Counted from the first letter of the stretch, positions 17,807 through 28,182 are shown. The stretch: DNA of 64,000 bases from Colwellia sp. MB3u-41 (GCF_014076845.1 NZ_JACGUT010000084.1:310001-374000); one strand, 5' to 3'. Notes: a model not told the origin generated them from the letters alone. Translations and numbers: made by a program.

Positions 17807-20656
17807 CTAAAAAGCATAGTGTAAATTCATATAATAATAGGCGCCGTTGAAACCGAAAGGAGCAGAGCGGCGCGAATATTTAAAAACCCCCGTACTTTCA
17901 ACAATTATATCGCCCTGTTCATTTTCAATTGTGCCACCTCGAGAGTTTCCTATGCTATTTACATCAGGCATGACATTGAATAAATTATGACTGCCTAAAG
18001 TAACAGAAAGCTTTTTTGACACTTGATAATTAATCGAAACGTCAGTCAAAAGTTCTTCACTATACGTTTGTTTACCTCCATCTGTTATCGTGTATTTACC
18101 ATAATGGTTGAGTAATAAATTTACTGTCCAATATGGGTTTTTATAACGAGTGTTTAAGCTTACTTTACTGCGAGGTTGCCATTCTTCAATAATAGAAATA
18201 TCTTGCTCTGAAAAAATCTTTTCAACCGCAATTGTGTGTAACGTACTGTGGCTAGGTGTAAATAATTTTGTTACCTCTGTATTTGTAAAGTTTGCAGCCA
18301 GAGTGAAATTAATATTCCCTGCTAAAGCTTGAGTCTGCCAAGAGGCGACAATATCAGTACCTTGAGTTTTTGTACCCGCCCCATTCAAGAAGAATTGCCC
18401 TTTGGTGACACCTTCTTCGATAAAAGCTTGATCAAGTAAATGAGATATTCCCATGCCTAATTTACTGCTAATAACGATACGGTCGTCAATATTTATTTGA
18501 TAAAAATCAACACTTAAATCAATATTATCAGTAGGGCTGTAAATCAAACCTATACTGAGGTTGTCAGACTCTTCTTCTTTAAGTGTAGGGACACCAAGGC
18601 GAGTTGTTAAGGTGCTATCATTTCTAAATGTTTCCACTTCCTCACTTAACAGTGAACCACTTTCGTCAACAATAAACTGTGTGCTAATGTTATTAAAGTA
18701 CATTTGTTGCATCGAAGGTGCACGAAAACCAGTGCTATAAGCACCACGTAAAATAATGTTGTCGTTTACCTGCCAATGAGCCGCAATTTTAGAGTTACTA
18801 CTGTTACCAAAGACATCATAATCATCATAGCGGACAGCCGCGCTAAGTTGTAAAAAATCATTGATTTGCGTAACAGATTCAGCAAAAAGTGAAACAACAT
18901 TCCGGCTTTCATTAACGCCAAGTTCAGGTGAAACACCGGGAAAGCCTTGAATCCCCCCCGCCGCATCATGCTCAAACAACGGCTGATGGTTTTTTGTATC
19001 ATAATCCTCAAAACTGTATGCTTCTCCGGGTATTATTTCGTATTTGTCTTGGCGAAACTCAGCGCCTAATACCAGAGAATAATTTTCATAATCTTTTTTA
19101 AATAATAAATTAACGGTCTCTAGTGATAATGACAAACCGTAGGCAAAGGCAGAACAAGGAAGTTGTGTACGAAGCTCATCTGTTGTTAAATCACTGGTAT
19201 ATAATAGATAGTTAGCATAAGAGGCATTCAGTGAATCACTCGTGGTGTAGTCTATTTGATTTTTCCCATAGGTATATGAAATATCAATAGTAGCGTCATT
19301 ATCAAAAGAAACTTTATAGCCGAGGCTATATGAAATATCTTCTATATCTGAATTTATTTTAGGTAAATAACCTTGTGGGATAGCAGCACTGCTATCGCCT
19401 AAGATTGGGTTTTCGTGAGTATTTGCATTATGACGAAAAAAAGCAGCCGATTCATTTTCTCGGTGTGAATAGGTTAAGAAACCATAAAGTTGTCCTTTAT
19501 TTAGCTCTAACTCACTATTTGCCGCAAAAGAAAGTTGCTGGTAAGAGGGATCACCTATTCGAAATGTTTCCCTGCTAGCGGATAATTCCCGAGGATCACT
19601 GGTTTGCCAATGACCATTTTCTACTTGAACACACTGGTCAAACTGGCAGGCACCATGTAATCCAGACCGATTAGTACTTTGGTGCTCAACTAAACTTAAG
19701 GTAGCATTGACAAAACCATCATGACTCAACGCTAAACCCTGCGTATAGGATAATGTAAAGTCTTCACCATCGCCTTGCTTATATGCACCAACAGATGTTT
19801 CTAAGGTTGATTGGTCGCTACTATCATTGAGTACAATGTTAATCACCCCCGCTATTGCATCAGAGCCATATTGAGCAGCGGCACCGTCTCGTAAAATTTC
19901 AATTCGTTTGATCGCTCTTACTGCAATAGCATTCATATCTGTTCCAGCAGTGCCTCGACCAACAGAGCTGTTTATATGAATTAAGCTCGCTTGATGACGA
20001 CGTTTACCATTTAATAAAATAAGTGTTTGGTCCGGTCCTAATCCCCGTAAAGTTGCTGGCTGTAATACATCACTACCGTCACTTATGGCTGACCGAGAAA
20101 AGTTGAAAGAAGGCACAAGCGCTTGCAACATTTGGCCAAGGTTTGTGTGGCCACTATTGCGTAAAGTATCACCAGAAATAATATCAACAGGAACAGGCAA
20201 GTCTTTTACTGTTCTACCATTGATATGGCTACCCACAATCGCTATTCTTTCAATAGACTTTATCTTCTTTTTAGCTTTAATTATTGGCTTAGTATCTTTA
20301 TAACCCTCAACCTTAACCTTTTGCTTAATAGACCATTGGCCTTTAGCATTTATTTGAGCGATAAGGTGAGTGTTTTTTAACAGCTTTCTTAAAGCTAAAG
20401 AAACTGAGTAATATCCATCTATCGCTTTACTGTTTAAAGCATTAGTTAAATCATAGGAAAATAAAATGCTCTGATCAGCTTGCTGAGCAAGTTTAATTAA
20501 TGCTTGGTCAACAGGTTGCGCGTCAACACTAAAGTAAATAATTTTTGACGTAATCGTTGATATGTCAGCTCGACTCACTAAGCTAAAAGTCAATGAGGAG
20601 GTAATGAAGATTAATAAAGAGAAAGTGTTGAATTTTTTTGCTAAAGGATAGCTCAT
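17807..20656 (-). CDS. TonB-dependent receptor with N-terminal STN signalling domain
   Basis: A 949-residue outer membrane receptor. Order: signal peptide (residues 1-30), STN domain (about 40-105, FSVDAQPVDQALIKLAQQADQS), plug (about 145-275, with LPVPVDIISGDTLRNSG, LRGLGPDQTLILLNGKRRH and IEILRDGAAAQYGSDAIAGVINI), then a 22-strand-type barrel ending in a terminal Phe (MNLHYAF). The STN domain means it can signal to an inner-membrane FecR-type protein; one is encoded just upstream. The substrate is not evident. Two nearby Cys (GACQFDQC) in the barrel may form a disulfide. Confidence 0.92.
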   Translation of the reverse strand: MSYPLAKKFNTFSLLIFITSSLTFSLVSRADISTITSKIIYFSVDAQPVDQALIKLAQQADQSILFSYDLTNALNSKAIDGYYSVSLALRKLLKNTHLIAQINAKGQWSIKQKVKVEGYKDTKPIIKAKKKIKSIERIAIVGSHINGRTVKDLPVPVDIISGDTLRNSGHTNLGQMLQALVPSFNFSRSAISDGSDVLQPATLRGLGPDQTLILLNGKRRHQASLIHINSSVGRGTAGTDMNAIAVRAIKRIEILRDGAAAQYGSDAIAGVINIVLNDSSDQSTLETSVGAYKQGDGEDFTLSYTQGLALSHDGFVNATLSLVEHQSTNRSGLHGACQFDQCVQVENGHWQTSDPRELSASRETFRIGDPSYQQLSFAANSELELNKGQLYGFLTYSHRENESAAFFRHNANTHENPILGDSSAAIPQGYLPKINSDIEDISYSLGYKVSFDNDATIDISYTYGKNQIDYTTSDSLNASYANYLLYTSDLTTDELRTQLPCSAFAYGLSLSLETVNLLFKKDYENYSLVLGAEFRQDKYEIIPGEAYSFEDYDTKNHQPLFEHDAAGGIQGFPGVSPELGVNESRNVVSLFAESVTQINDFLQLSAAVRYDDYDVFGNSSNSKIAAHWQVNDNIILRGAYSTGFRAPSMQQMYFNNISTQFIVDESGSLLSEEVETFRNDSTLTTRLGVPTLKEEESDNLSIGLIYSPTDNIDLSVDFYQINIDDRIVISSKLGMGISHLLDQAFIEEGVTKGQFFLNGAGTKTQGTDIVASWQTQALAGNINFTLAANFTNTEVTKLFTPSHSTLHTIAVEKIFSEQDISIIEEWQPRSKVSLNTRYKNPYWTVNLLLNHYGKYTITDGGKQTYSEELLTDVSINYQVSKKLSVTLGSHNLFNVMPDVNSIGNSRGGTIENEQGDIIVESTGVFKYSRRSAPFGFNGAYYYMNLHYAF

Positions 20657-20775
20657 TCGCTTTTTTTTCTTTCTTTAAATGAAGAGGGTAGTAATATCTG
20701 AACAAGTGCTCTGATTGTTATCATGGAATACAAAAAGATCACCTGTTATTTATAATGTTTGTTCATCGCACTAAT

Positions 20776-21867
20776 CTATAGCGTACTTGAGGTTGTTGGC
20801 CCTAAGGTTGCTGAATGAATCGCTTTAGTGATCAATACGTTGTTATTATTAGTCTTTGTATATGTTAAATCGAAGTTATAACTAATGGAATCTAACAAGG
20901 TCTCAACATCACCAGCCTTAAAGTAACCCGCAACTTTTATTTTGGCAAGCTCTTGATCTTGAATCGTAAACCTTATGTCTGTGTAGCGGCTAATTTCATC
21001 AAGGGCCGTTGCGAGTGTTTCACCATCAAAAATAAGCATGCCTTTTTGCCAGGCAAGCTCATGGGAGAGTGCTAGCGGCGAAATTTTATTTTTTGGTAAT
21101 TGAATTTTGTTGGCTATAACTGTTTTTTCACCCGCAATGACAATGTTGTTTCTCTCAGGAAATTGAACCGTATTTGCTATCTGTTGCGTTAATTCAATGA
21201 GTGGCTCATTAGAATCAGCGATTAATACTCGCCCTTCAGTAACAATTAATTCTAGATGATTATTATCATTTTTCTGTACGTTAAAAATGGTGCCTAAAGC
21301 GGTAAATGATTGTTGACCAGAAGTGACACTAAATGGACGGGATTGATCTTTTGCTACGTCAAATAAAGCCTCGCCTTTTACCAAGTTTAATTGGCGATGA
21401 TTATCACTGAAACTTAGGGTGAGTAAACTGTTGGTATTGAGGTGAACAAGTGAACCATCGGGTAAGCTAAAACTGGCTTGCTCACCTGTTTTAGTAGAAA
21501 ACTGTTGGTAAACAATTGCGGATGAAGTTTGTTGAAAAAATGAGAATAAACTTTTATTTAAAAATATTTCACTGGTCAGCATACTAAAAAAAATAACGCT
21601 GGCAGCTAATGATAAGTGTTTAAATAGTTTTTGAGTATTGTTTGAATGTTTTTTTTCTAACGGGAATAAGCCATTGAACTCAGCAAATAATTTAGAGGTC
21701 TTTATTGAAGGCGAATATTTGTGCAATGCTAAATGATGCTTGTTATCTTGGTTTACCCAAGCAACAAAGGCTTGTCGCTCCTGCTGCGATAAACCTTGTT
21801 CAACGCGCCATAACCAATATTTTGCTTGCACTTCTATTTCACTATTACATTGTATTTTAGTCATCAT
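20776..21867 (-). CDS. FecR-family anti-sigma/transmembrane sensor
   Basis: A 363-residue inner membrane regulator. An N-terminal cytoplasmic DUF4880-type anti-sigma segment (AKYWLWRVEQGLSQQERQAF, W at the usual place) is followed by one membrane segment (about residues 86-105), the FecR domain (TKTGEQASFSLPDGSLVHLN, then LVKGEALFDVAKDQSRPFSV and LGTIFNV), and a C-terminal STN-like domain (ISRYTDIRFTIQDQEL). The receptor gene follows 119 bp downstream. No ECF sigma-factor gene lies next to it, although fecI normally precedes fecR. Confidence 0.9.
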   Translation of the reverse strand: MMTKIQCNSEIEVQAKYWLWRVEQGLSQQERQAFVAWVNQDNKHHLALHKYSPSIKTSKLFAEFNGLFPLEKKHSNNTQKLFKHLSLAASVIFFSMLTSEIFLNKSLFSFFQQTSSAIVYQQFSTKTGEQASFSLPDGSLVHLNTNSLLTLSFSDNHRQLNLVKGEALFDVAKDQSRPFSVTSGQQSFTALGTIFNVQKNDNNHLELIVTEGRVLIADSNEPLIELTQQIANTVQFPERNNIVIAGEKTVIANKIQLPKNKISPLALSHELAWQKGMLIFDGETLATALDEISRYTDIRFTIQDQELAKIKVAGYFKAGDVETLLDSISYNFDLTYTKTNNNNVLITKAIHSATLGPTTSSTL

Positions 21868-22054
21868 AAATATCTTGTGTTAATTCAATTTACGCAAACA
21901 TCGATATATTTATTCGACCATGCCGGCATCCTTGCTTAATAGCAAACGACTGTATTTATATCATTCAGGTCTTACTGTAGATATGTTAATAAGTCGAAAT
22001 AATAAATAGGGGTACATACTCAATACCTCATCTACCTATTTTTATACTCTACCT

Positions 22055-23296
22055 TTATTTCTTTTTATTTGCACGTTTCGCTTGTTTTTTCGCCTTAGCT
22101 TTTTTCTGTGACTTACTTATTTTTATTTTTGGCTTTTTCAATGCGAGTTTAGACTCTTTATATTGTGGCTTTAAGCCTTCAATATTTCTGCGTGTTAATC
22201 GCTCGTCCATGTAACGTTCAATTTTAGCTATTACAGGCATGTCGTGCGCTTCTACTAAAGATATCGCGGTGCCTTTATTACCTGCTCTGCCGGTTCTGCC
22301 AATACGATGTAAATAAATGTCAGCTTTACGGGGCATGTCAAAATTAATAACATGGGTAATGTCGTCAATATCTAAACCACGCGCAGCAACATCGGTAGCA
22401 ACGAGTACTTTCACCATACCAGAACGCAGGCGATTAATGGCATGATTACGCTTGTCTTGTGGCATTTTACCCTCAAGCCATGCACAAGGAATTTCTTCTG
22501 CGTATAGTTTTCCTGATAAATGCTGAACGGTTTCACGTTTATTGGCAAAAACTACCGTCCGTTCGAAGCCTTCTTGTTTTAACAAGTTAATTAACAATTT
22601 AAATTTATGTTCTTTGTCATCAGCTAAGTGAAGCCATTGATGAATTTTAGCTTTTTCTTTCCGTGAAGGGTGAGACTCTAAGAATACGGGCTCGTTAAGT
22701 ACTTCTTTCGAAAAACGTAAAACACCAGCACCTTCGAGTGTTGCTGAAAAAAGCATTGTTTGTTTACGCCAGCGAGCTTCGCCCACAATACGGTTAATTG
22801 CATCAGAGAATCCCATATCAAGCATACGGTCTGCTTCATCAAGCACAAGAATTTCAATGTCACGTGCTTCAAATTGTTCTGATTCAAGATATTCGAGTAA
22901 ACGACCGGGTGTTGCGACTAAAATATCGGTATTTTTTGTTAGTACGTCTTTGTGGCTATCGTAACTAACACCACCGGTAATTAAGCCTGTTTTAATGTCT
23001 GTTAATTCAGTTAATTGCGTACATTGTTCGCTGGTTTGAATAGCAAGCTCGCGCGTTGGAGATAAAATAAGTACACGAGGAAAACCTGGGCTTTTACGCG
23101 GGTAATCTAATAAATGTTGAGCGATAGGTAATATAAAAGCAGCTGTTTTACCTGTGCCGGTTGGCGCCGAAGCTAAAACATCTTTACCGGTCATGGCGAC
23201 AGGTAAGACCAACTCTTGAATAGAGGTTGGTTTTTTATAACCGGCATTTTGAATGCCGCCTAGTAGTGCTGAATCTAGGTCAAATTGCTCAAACAT
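22055..23296 (-). CDS. srmB: DEAD-box RNA helicase SrmB
   Basis: ATP-dependent RNA helicase acting in early 50S ribosome assembly. Motifs in order: SAPTGTGKTAAFILP (I), PTRELAIQ (Ia), VATPGRLLEYL, VLDEADRMLDMGF (II), FSATLEG (III), VFANKRETVQ (IV), VATDVAARGLDI (V) and HRIGRTGRAG (VI). WRKQTMLFSATLEG and KIHQWLHLADDKEHK place it with SrmB rather than RhlB or RhlE. The C-terminal tail after residue 380 is almost wholly Lys/Ala/Arg and likely binds RNA. 413 residues. Confidence 0.9.
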   Translation of the reverse strand: MFEQFDLDSALLGGIQNAGYKKPTSIQELVLPVAMTGKDVLASAPTGTGKTAAFILPIAQHLLDYPRKSPGFPRVLILSPTRELAIQTSEQCTQLTELTDIKTGLITGGVSYDSHKDVLTKNTDILVATPGRLLEYLESEQFEARDIEILVLDEADRMLDMGFSDAINRIVGEARWRKQTMLFSATLEGAGVLRFSKEVLNEPVFLESHPSRKEKAKIHQWLHLADDKEHKFKLLINLLKQEGFERTVVFANKRETVQHLSGKLYAEEIPCAWLEGKMPQDKRNHAINRLRSGMVKVLVATDVAARGLDIDDITHVINFDMPRKADIYLHRIGRTGRAGNKGTAISLVEAHDMPVIAKIERYMDERLTRRNIEGLKPQYKESKLALKKPKIKISKSQKKAKAKKQAKRANKKK

Positions 23297-23396
23297 AAAG
23301 TATAATTTCGGTCAGGGTAATATTGCGGTGAATTATAAAGTGAAAAAGGGTATTTAGCTAAAGCTATTTGAGATAGTCACCTTTTATTTTGATTTT

Positions 23397-23945
23397 TTAT
23401 TCACTTTCAATAATTTCAGCGATTTCACCTTGAATTTGCTGACACCATAGCGATATGCGCTCATCACTTTGTTCGTATTGATTATCTTCATCTAATGATA
23501 AACCCACAAATTGGCTCTTATCCTCGGTGAGCGCTTTTGATGCTTCAAATTCATAGCCTTGGTTTGGCCAATAACCTATCACAAAACCGTCTTGGGCGAT
23601 TACTTGCTCATGTAACATGCCCAATGCGTCTTGAAACCATTCGGTATAGCCTATTTGGTCGCCCATGCCGAAGAGTGCGATAATTTTCCCAGATAAATCT
23701 AATGTTGCAATGTCGTCCCAGTGGCCTTCCCAGTCTTCTTGGATTTGACCGTAATCCCAAGTCGAAATACCCATAATGACGATGTCAAAATCAGTGGTTT
23801 TATCTAGGGGAGTTTCTTTAATATTAAACAATTCGACTTGAAGTTGTGGTTTAATGGTCGAGTGTTCAATAAAATATTGTTGAATTTTTTCCGCTGCCAT
23901 TTCGGTATAACAAGTGGTAGAACCGTAAAACAAACCAACTTTCAT
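23397..23945 (-). CDS. fldB: Flavodoxin FldB
   Basis: FMN-binding low-potential electron carrier of 182 residues. The phosphate-binding loop GSTTCYTEMAAEKI at the N-terminus has the C-Y-T-E pattern of FldB. STWDYGQIQEDWEGHWDDI and FGMGDQIGYTEWFQDALGML surround the isoalloxazine site, and VGLSLDEDNQYEQSDERI closes the protein. It is divergent from dsbC. In E. coli xerD lies between fldB and dsbC; here it does not. Confidence 0.93.
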   Translation of the reverse strand: MKVGLFYGSTTCYTEMAAEKIQQYFIEHSTIKPQLQVELFNIKETPLDKTTDFDIVIMGISTWDYGQIQEDWEGHWDDIATLDLSGKIIALFGMGDQIGYTEWFQDALGMLHEQVIAQDGFVIGYWPNQGYEFEASKALTEDKSQFVGLSLDEDNQYEQSDERISLWCQQIQGEIAEIIESE

Positions 23946-24285
23946 GAGGGAACCTTAAGAATATATTTGAGCTTAAAAATGTGAACGGGCTGACTTTAAA
24001 GCCGCTATTTTATAAGAGTTTACCAGATAGATCATATCAAACCAGTAAAAAAAATATACCCATAACAATCAGTGCGGAGATTTTTACAAATTAATGGTAA
24101 CGAATAAAATACCTATTTACATTTATTAATACGGGGATATGGTCAGGTTTATTGCATTTACAGGCAATTCACTGTAATTTTAGTGCTAATAAAACGGTCA
24201 TGTTATATAGCTAAATCGATCTGGTGTAATCTATTAGGTTGATTATTATTCTTTGGTTATAAGTTCTACTTTTAGGAAGTCATTA
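23946..24285. other. Intergenic region fldB-dsbC (340 bp)
   Basis: Divergent promoter region. AT-rich with no open frame resembling a known gene. The xerD gene expected here from E. coli order is absent and no clear remnant was recognised. An AGGAAG ribosome site for dsbC lies at the right end. Confidence 0.6.
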
Positions 24286-25089
24286 ATGTTTAAGAAAATT
24301 TCCCTTGCCCTTACGGCAGTTTGTGTTGCTAGTTTAGTCTTTGCTGGAGAACAGCCAACAGTTGCTGTAAATAACGCATCAACTAATACCGCTACCATCA
24401 ATAACACCACTCATTTTGATGCGGCTAAATTAAAAGCAAAGCTCACGTTAATGTTAGGTTTAGAAATTGATGTAATTAAACCTTCAGCGATGCCAGGCTT
24501 AGTTGAGCTGGTTACTAACCAAGGTTTGTTCTATGCAAGTGCGGACGGTAAATTTTTTATTCAAGGTAAACTTTATGGTTTAGGCGGTAAAGTTGTTAAT
24601 TATTCAGAAGAAAGTTTAGCGCAAGTTAGACTCGACGGCATGGATAAATTTGCTGACTCAATGATCGTTTATCCTGCAAAAAATGAAAAGCATGTTGTTA
24701 CTGTATTTACTGACATTACTTGCGGTTACTGTCGTAAAATGCACGAACAGATGGATGAATATAATGACAAAGGGATCACTGTACGTTATTTGGCTTATCC
24801 GCGTTCAGGCGTGAAAGACCGTACGGGGCAATACTCACAAGGCTTTAAAGATCTCCGCTCGATTTGGTGTCATGAAGACCCAGCCGACGCATTAACGAAA
24901 GCTAAAATGGGATCGAATGTTGCCCAGCGCATATGTGACAAGCCTATAGAAGATGAGTTTAACTTTGGCCGCCAAGTGGGGGTCAGCGGTACACCTGCTG
25001 TTATTCTAGAAAATGGGATGATGTTACCGGGCTATCAAGAGCCTGATGCACTTATTGGCATACTTGAACAGATGAAAGTCGCAGGATAA
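24286..25089 (+). CDS. dsbC: Periplasmic thiol:disulfide isomerase DsbC
   Basis: Rearranges incorrect disulfides in periplasmic proteins. The ATG at 24286 is chosen for the AGGAAG site upstream and the signal peptide MFKKISLALTAVCVASLVFA. A Thr/Asn-rich linker (residues 22-45) precedes the dimerisation domain (about 48-120). The thioredoxin fold has the CGYC active site (Cys146, Cys149) in TDITCGYCRKMHEQM, a second Cys pair (about 183 and 206) and the cis-Pro in VSGTPAVILENG. It is first in dsbC-recJ-prfB-lysS, as in E. coli. Confidence 0.93.
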   Translation: MFKKISLALTAVCVASLVFAGEQPTVAVNNASTNTATINNTTHFDAAKLKAKLTLMLGLEIDVIKPSAMPGLVELVTNQGLFYASADGKFFIQGKLYGLGGKVVNYSEESLAQVRLDGMDKFADSMIVYPAKNEKHVVTVFTDITCGYCRKMHEQMDEYNDKGITVRYLAYPRSGVKDRTGQYSQGFKDLRSIWCHEDPADALTKAKMGSNVAQRICDKPIEDEFNFGRQVGVSGTPAVILENGMMLPGYQEPDALIGILEQMKVAG

Positions 25090-25187
25090 CTTACCTACCA
25101 CCATGAATCATTCTCACTTAGATGGCAGGCCTTGGCCTGCCATTTTTCTCTTACTTTCATTGAAATTAATTATTAGACTCCCTTCTT

Positions 25188-26933
25188 ATGCAAAAGCAAA
25201 TTGTTCGTCGCCCTTATCTTAATGATAATCACCTGCCAAATCATCTCCATCCACTTATAAAGCAAATATATGCGAGTCGAGGTATCAAAAATGAGCGTGA
25301 ACTTGAACTGAAGGTTAGCCAGCTCTGTGCTATAGAAAGTTTAAAAGGGATAAACCAAGGCTGTCAGGTTTTACATCAAGCATTAATTGAAAATAAAAAT
25401 ATTGCTATTATCGGTGATTTTGATGCTGATGGAGCCACAAGTACGGCGTTAATGATGGAGGCATTACGTTTGTTTGGCAGCGATAATTATCAGTTTTTAG
25501 TGCCAAATCGATTTTTATATGGCTATGGATTAACCCCTGAAATTGTTGAAATTGCGGCTAAGCAGGGTGCTGAGCTATTAATTACGGTTGATAATGGCAT
25601 TAGTTGTGTTGCAGGGGTTGCCAAAGCAAAGTCATTAGATTTAAGTGTTATTGTCACCGATCATCACCTACCAGGTATGACGCTACCAGATGCCGACGCT
25701 ATTATTAATCCAAATCAAGTGGGTTGTAATTTCCCCAGTAAAGCGCTGGCGGGTGTGGGTGTCGCTTTTTATTTTATGATGGCAATGCGCAAATATTTAC
25801 GAGAGAAGAATTGGTTTGTTGATAAAAAAATAGCTGAGCCTAATATTGCCCAATTACTCGATTTAGTGGCTCTTGGGACAGTGGCTGATGTTGTTTCCCT
25901 TGATAATAATAATCGTATTCTTGTCGAGCAAGGTTTAAAAAGAATACGTGCAGGTGTTACGCGACCCGGTATTCAAGCATTATTAGAGATAGCAGGGAAA
26001 GATCAAAAAAGAATAGTAGCCAGTGATTTTGGTTTTGCTTTGGGCCCTAGAATAAATGCGGCAGGGCGTTTAGACGATATGTCTTACGGAATTAATTGTT
26101 TGCTCGCAAAAGATCTTACTTCGGCGAGAGTGATGGCGGCAGATCTTGACGACTTAAATAAGTCGCGTAGAGAAATAGAGCAAGGTATGCAGCAAGAAGC
26201 AGAACAAGTATTAAAAAGCTTAAACTTTTCAGACGACAACTTACCACATGCTATTTCATTGTTCCAAAGGGATTGGCATCAAGGGGTTATTGGTATTGTT
26301 GCGGGGCGTTTAAAAGAAAAATTTCATCGCCCAAGTATCGTATTTGCTGGAACAAGTGACGACTTATCTCCAGATAAATCAGGAAAAGTCAGCGAAATTA
26401 AAGGCTCAGCACGTTCTATACCTGGATTGCATATTCGCGATTTACTCGAGCATCTTGATACGCAACACCCTAATATCATTATAAAGTTTGGTGGCCATGC
26501 GATGGCGGCTGGTTTATCAATAGCCGAAGATAACTTTGAAAAATTTCAGCAGTTGTTTAATCAATATGCTGAACTCTGGTTAAGCAGTGATGACCTCAAG
26601 GGCACACTATCTTCTGATGGTGAATTACCCGTAAATCAAATGACGTTATCTTTTGCCCAATTACTACGTGACTCAGGTCCTTGGGGACAAAATTTTATCG
26701 AACCGTTATTTGACGATAAATTTACCCTCGTACAGCAACGTATTGTTGGTCACAAGCATTTAAAACTCGTTGTTGAAAAAGAGGGGCAAGTTTTTGATGC
26801 GATTGCTTTTAATGTCGATTTAACCCGCTGGCCTGATCACAAAACTCAACAAGTACACCTTGCTTATCGTCTCGATATTAATGAATTTCGCGGTAAACAA
26901 AGTGTGCAATTTATAGTTGAGTACCTTGCATAA
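25188..26933 (+). CDS. recJ: Single-strand-specific exonuclease RecJ
   Basis: 5'-to-3' ssDNA exonuclease of recombination and mismatch repair. DHH-family motifs: IIGDFDADGATSTALM (I), LITVDNGIS (II), VTDHHLPG (III, the DHH triad) and ALGTVADVVSLD (IV). Then LGPRINAAGRLDD, and the DHHA1 part with WHQGVIGIVAGRLKE and FGGHAMAAGLSI. The OB-fold C-terminal domain is present. 581 residues, close to E. coli RecJ. Confidence 0.95.
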   Translation: MQKQIVRRPYLNDNHLPNHLHPLIKQIYASRGIKNERELELKVSQLCAIESLKGINQGCQVLHQALIENKNIAIIGDFDADGATSTALMMEALRLFGSDNYQFLVPNRFLYGYGLTPEIVEIAAKQGAELLITVDNGISCVAGVAKAKSLDLSVIVTDHHLPGMTLPDADAIINPNQVGCNFPSKALAGVGVAFYFMMAMRKYLREKNWFVDKKIAEPNIAQLLDLVALGTVADVVSLDNNNRILVEQGLKRIRAGVTRPGIQALLEIAGKDQKRIVASDFGFALGPRINAAGRLDDMSYGINCLLAKDLTSARVMAADLDDLNKSRREIEQGMQQEAEQVLKSLNFSDDNLPHAISLFQRDWHQGVIGIVAGRLKEKFHRPSIVFAGTSDDLSPDKSGKVSEIKGSARSIPGLHIRDLLEHLDTQHPNIIIKFGGHAMAAGLSIAEDNFEKFQQLFNQYAELWLSSDDLKGTLSSDGELPVNQMTLSFAQLLRDSGPWGQNFIEPLFDDKFTLVQQRIVGHKHLKLVVEKEGQVFDAIAFNVDLTRWPDHKTQQVHLAYRLDINEFRGKQSVQFIVEYLA

Positions 26934-26957
26934 AAAGTGGGCAATTCTTCACTTTTT
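26932..26957 (+). terminator. Terminator-like hairpin at the end of recJ
   Basis: AAAAAGTG (26932-26939) pairs with CACTTTTT (26950-26957), followed by more T. It overlaps the recJ stop codon. prfB has its own leader downstream. Confidence 0.6.
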
Positions 26958-27083
26958 TTCGCCCAGTTTAGTCAGTTAAATCGTTTATTTAGCAATTAAA
27001 TTACGCTACAATGCGCCACTATTTTATTTTATTCTTTAGGGCGTTCATTTTAGCGCCAAATTTGCGACGTAAAATTATAAACT

Positions 27084-28182
27084 ATGATTGAAGCTAACCC
27101 GGTAATAAACAAAATTAAAGATATCCGCGAGCGTACAGATATGCTTCGGGGGTACCTTTGACTATGACCAAAGATCCGAACGTTTAGTTGAAGTTGTTCG
27201 AGAGCTCGAATCGCCCGAAGTTTGGAATGACCCCGAACGTGCACAAGCGCTCGGTAAAGAAAGGTCATCACTTGAAGCGATTGTTGAAACCATTGACGAA
27301 ATGGACAGAGGCTGTGAAGATATTGAAGGCTTAGTTGAACTTGCTGTTGAAGAAGAAGATGAAGAAACCTTTAATGACGCAGAAGAAGAAATAAAGGCGT
27401 TAGAGAAAAGCCTAGAAAAACTAGAGTTTCGCCGCATGTTTTCTGGTGAACACGACGAAAACAGTTGTTATCTAGATATTCAGTCAGGCTCAGGTGGCAC
27501 CGAAGCACAAGACTGGGCTGAAATGCTGATGCGTATGTATCTACGTTGGGGCGAAGCGCACGGTTATAAGACTGAAGCGATTGAAATTACTGACGGTGAT
27601 GTGGCTGGTATTAAAGGCTGTACAATTAAATATACCGGCGAATATGCTTATGGTTGGCTACGCACGGAAACAGGTGTTCATCGTCTTGTGAGAAAGTCAC
27701 CGTTTGACTCAAGCGGACGTCGTCATACTTCATTTGCTTCGGCCTTTATTTACCCTGAAATAGACGACAATATTCAAATAGATATTAATCCTGCAGATTT
27801 ACGCATTGATACCTTTCGCGCTTCGGGTGCAGGTGGTCAGCATGTAAACAAAACGGATTCAGCTATCCGTATCACGCATGTTCCTACTGGGGCCGTTGTC
27901 GCTTGTCAGGCTGACCGTTCTCAGCATAAAAACAGAGCTACGGCAATGAAATTGCTAAAAGCCAAGCTTTTTGAAATGGAAATGCAAAAGAAAAATGAAG
28001 GTAAGCAAGAATTAGAAGACGGAAAATCAGACATCGGTTGGGGCAGTCAGATACGCTCATACGTTTTAGACGACAGCCGCATTAAAGATTTACGCACCGG
28101 CGTTGAAAACCGTAATACACAAGCGGTTTTAGATGGTGATTTAGACAAATTTTTAGAAGCTAGCCTTAAATCTGGTTTATAA
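27084..28182 (+). CDS. prfB: Peptide chain release factor 2 with programmed +1 frameshift
   Basis: Releases peptides at UGA and UAA codons. The ATG at 27084 opens a 25-codon frame ending in CTT TGA (TGA at 27159-27161), preceded by the internal Shine-Dalgarno-like CGGGGG and followed by C. This is the classical autoregulatory frameshift site: slippage at CTT moves the ribosome to the +1 frame (GAC at 27160), which continues to 28182. RF2 shortage favours the shift. Downstream: the SPF codon-recognition tripeptide region (RKSPFDSSG) and the GGQ motif in [12 protein letters not shown]. Full length about 365 residues. Confidence 0.97.

Noticed and set aside
27084..27161. The early in-frame TGA in prfB could be taken for a pseudogene lesion.
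   Set aside because: The CTT TGA C context with a preceding G-rich Shine-Dalgarno-like element is the known programmed frameshift site of RF2.
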